Assembly: GCF_000218685.1 (NCBI RefSeq)
Contig: NW_006763293.1
Span: 1,981,968-2,045,967 of the forward strand
Direction: 5' to 3'
Source: Serpula lacrymans var. lacrymans S7.9
Taxonomy: Eukaryota > Basidiomycota > Agaricomycetes > Boletales > Serpulaceae
Length of the DNA: 64,000 bases
Part shown: piece by piece, positions 63,392 through 64,000 of the stretch
Numbering within the stretch: position 1 is the stretch's first letter
Layout of the letters: the number at the start of each line of letters is the position of its first letter
The notes under the pieces: generated by a model
Databases searched by the model: none
What the model saw: only the letters and a program-made list of their open reading frames with translations
What the model was told of the DNA's origin: nothing
Translations under genes and position numbers: made by a program

Positions 63392-63615
63392 GACAGTCTG
63401 GCCTCAGAGGTGCTGATAGGGCTGAAGATAAGCGTTCCAGCCGATAGTGGCCTTGGAGTTGTTGTGAAACACAACTTTTGAGTGTCGGTTGAGCGTTGAC
63501 TCGATCCAGGTAAATCCACCTCTTTGGGTTGCTGATTATGGTCGTGGGAACTTGTTTCCTATTGCTGATAGCACCGCCGTTGTTCAGCTCAAGTTCTCCT
63601 TGTACCACCACTGCA
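63392..63615. promoter_or_regulatory. Divergent promoter HOM2 / EMC6
   Basis: 224 bp between divergent start codons. No Gcn4-type TGACTC was clearly placed: TGACTC at 63498-63503 fits the core and could be a Gcn4/bZIP half-site for amino-acid control, which is inference. Confidence 0.35.
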
Positions 63616-64000
63616 ATGTCGACAGCAGCAGATACCGCTGCCCAACTCATTTATGCCCCAAATGTCGTGCACAACCAGGTGTTAACTTCCGTAAAGTTCA
63701 TCTCCTCTTGTTTTGCTGGTGCCGTAGCAGGGATACTTGGTCTTGAGAACTGGCTTGGTTTCGCGTTGTTCATCACGTCAACTCTCTTCACTTCATTTGT
63801 CATATATGCTGTAAATTGTAAAGGAAGACCCGCAAAGTACATTTCTGGTGGTATGGGGGAGCTCATTAATCCAGGCCAGGATAACGTATTCACTTTCATT
63901 CTCGTTTGGACACTGTTTTTTGGTGCGTGCGTTTCACCGGTATGACATGGTCCCAGATGAACTATTCTCACACCATCGCAAATTGCCAGGCATTGTACAT
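63616..64000 (+). CDS. EMC6: ER membrane protein complex subunit 6 (EMC6), 3' partial
   Basis: Small subunit of the EMC insertase. Starts MSTAADTAAQLIYAPNVVHN, then hydrophobic helices VKFISSCFAGAVAGILGL, WLGFALFITSTLFTSFVIYA and VFTFILVWTLFFG. The family blocks AKYISGGMGELINPGQDN are present. The last intron (about 63923-63990) joins LFFG to IVH at the window end; the expected final residues (about 2-4) and stop fall outside. About 110 residues. Confidence 0.9.

Overview
The window is nuclear DNA of a filamentous basidiomycete, most likely an Agaricomycete. Genes are densely packed on both strands and are cut by many short (about 48-65 bp) GT-AG introns. The proteins include DASH and ERMES subunits, KEX1, a fused molybdenum-cofactor enzyme and a DUF6534-type membrane protein, which is a family expanded in mushroom-forming fungi. 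No rRNA, CRISPR, prokaryotic operon or intact transposon was seen. All gene models were spliced by eye, so small exon-boundary errors are possible.

Layout: 1-2.6 kb SEC18/NSF (5' end outside the window); 2.9-3.9 kb protein phosphatase 1 inhibitor-2 (GLC8-like); 4.3-5.8 kb cytosolic NAD-dependent methylene-THF dehydrogenase (MTD1); 5.9-6.8 kb ORM/ORMDL (minus); 7.0-11.0 kb virilizer-like protein; 11.1-13.2 kb MDM34 (minus); 13.6-16.5 kb Uds1-domain coiled-coil protein; 16.75 kb tRNA-Arg(UCU); 17.1-23.4 kb KDM5/Lid2-type JmjC demethylase; 23.8-26.5 kb CorA/ALR-type Mg2+ transporter (minus); 26.7-30.3 kb BST1/PGAP1 (minus); 31.1-33.0 kb a 16-exon DUF6534-like gene reconstructed here; 33.6-34.5 kb 14-3-3 protein (minus); 34.5-36.4 kb gene-poor with a decayed gene; 36.4-37.1 kb a small gene with an in-frame stop; 37.4-40.2 kb CLPTM1; 40.8-43.7 kb and 44.0-46.6 kb an unknown protein and a Utp8/NOL11-like protein; 46.7-49.2 kb gephyrin/CnxE-like enzyme; 49.2-50.0 kb DASH SPC19 (minus); 50.7-53.2 kb KEX1 (minus); 53.5-54.7 kb thioredoxin-fold ER protein; 55.1-55.7 kb mitochondrial uL13; 55.8-56.9 kb basic nuclear-type protein (minus); 57.1-62.0 kb SMC5; 62.2-63.4 kb HOM2 (minus); 63.6 kb to the end EMC6 (3' end cut).

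Functionally this is mostly a housekeeping segment: vesicle fusion and ER (SEC18, ORM, BST1, EMC6, KEX1), chromatin and chromosomes (KDM5, SMC5, SPC19), RNA and ribosomes (virilizer, Utp8-like, uL13m), and metabolism (MTD1, HOM2, CnxE). Neighbours do not form a pathway cluster. Several are divergent pairs sharing 150-350 bp promoters.

The accessory-looking part is 30.3-37.1 kb. It holds the very intron-dense DUF6534 gene with a 7-nt microexon, a gene remnant with a frameshift and a stop, and a conserved-looking gene interrupted by TGA. No clearly new multi-gene system was recognised.
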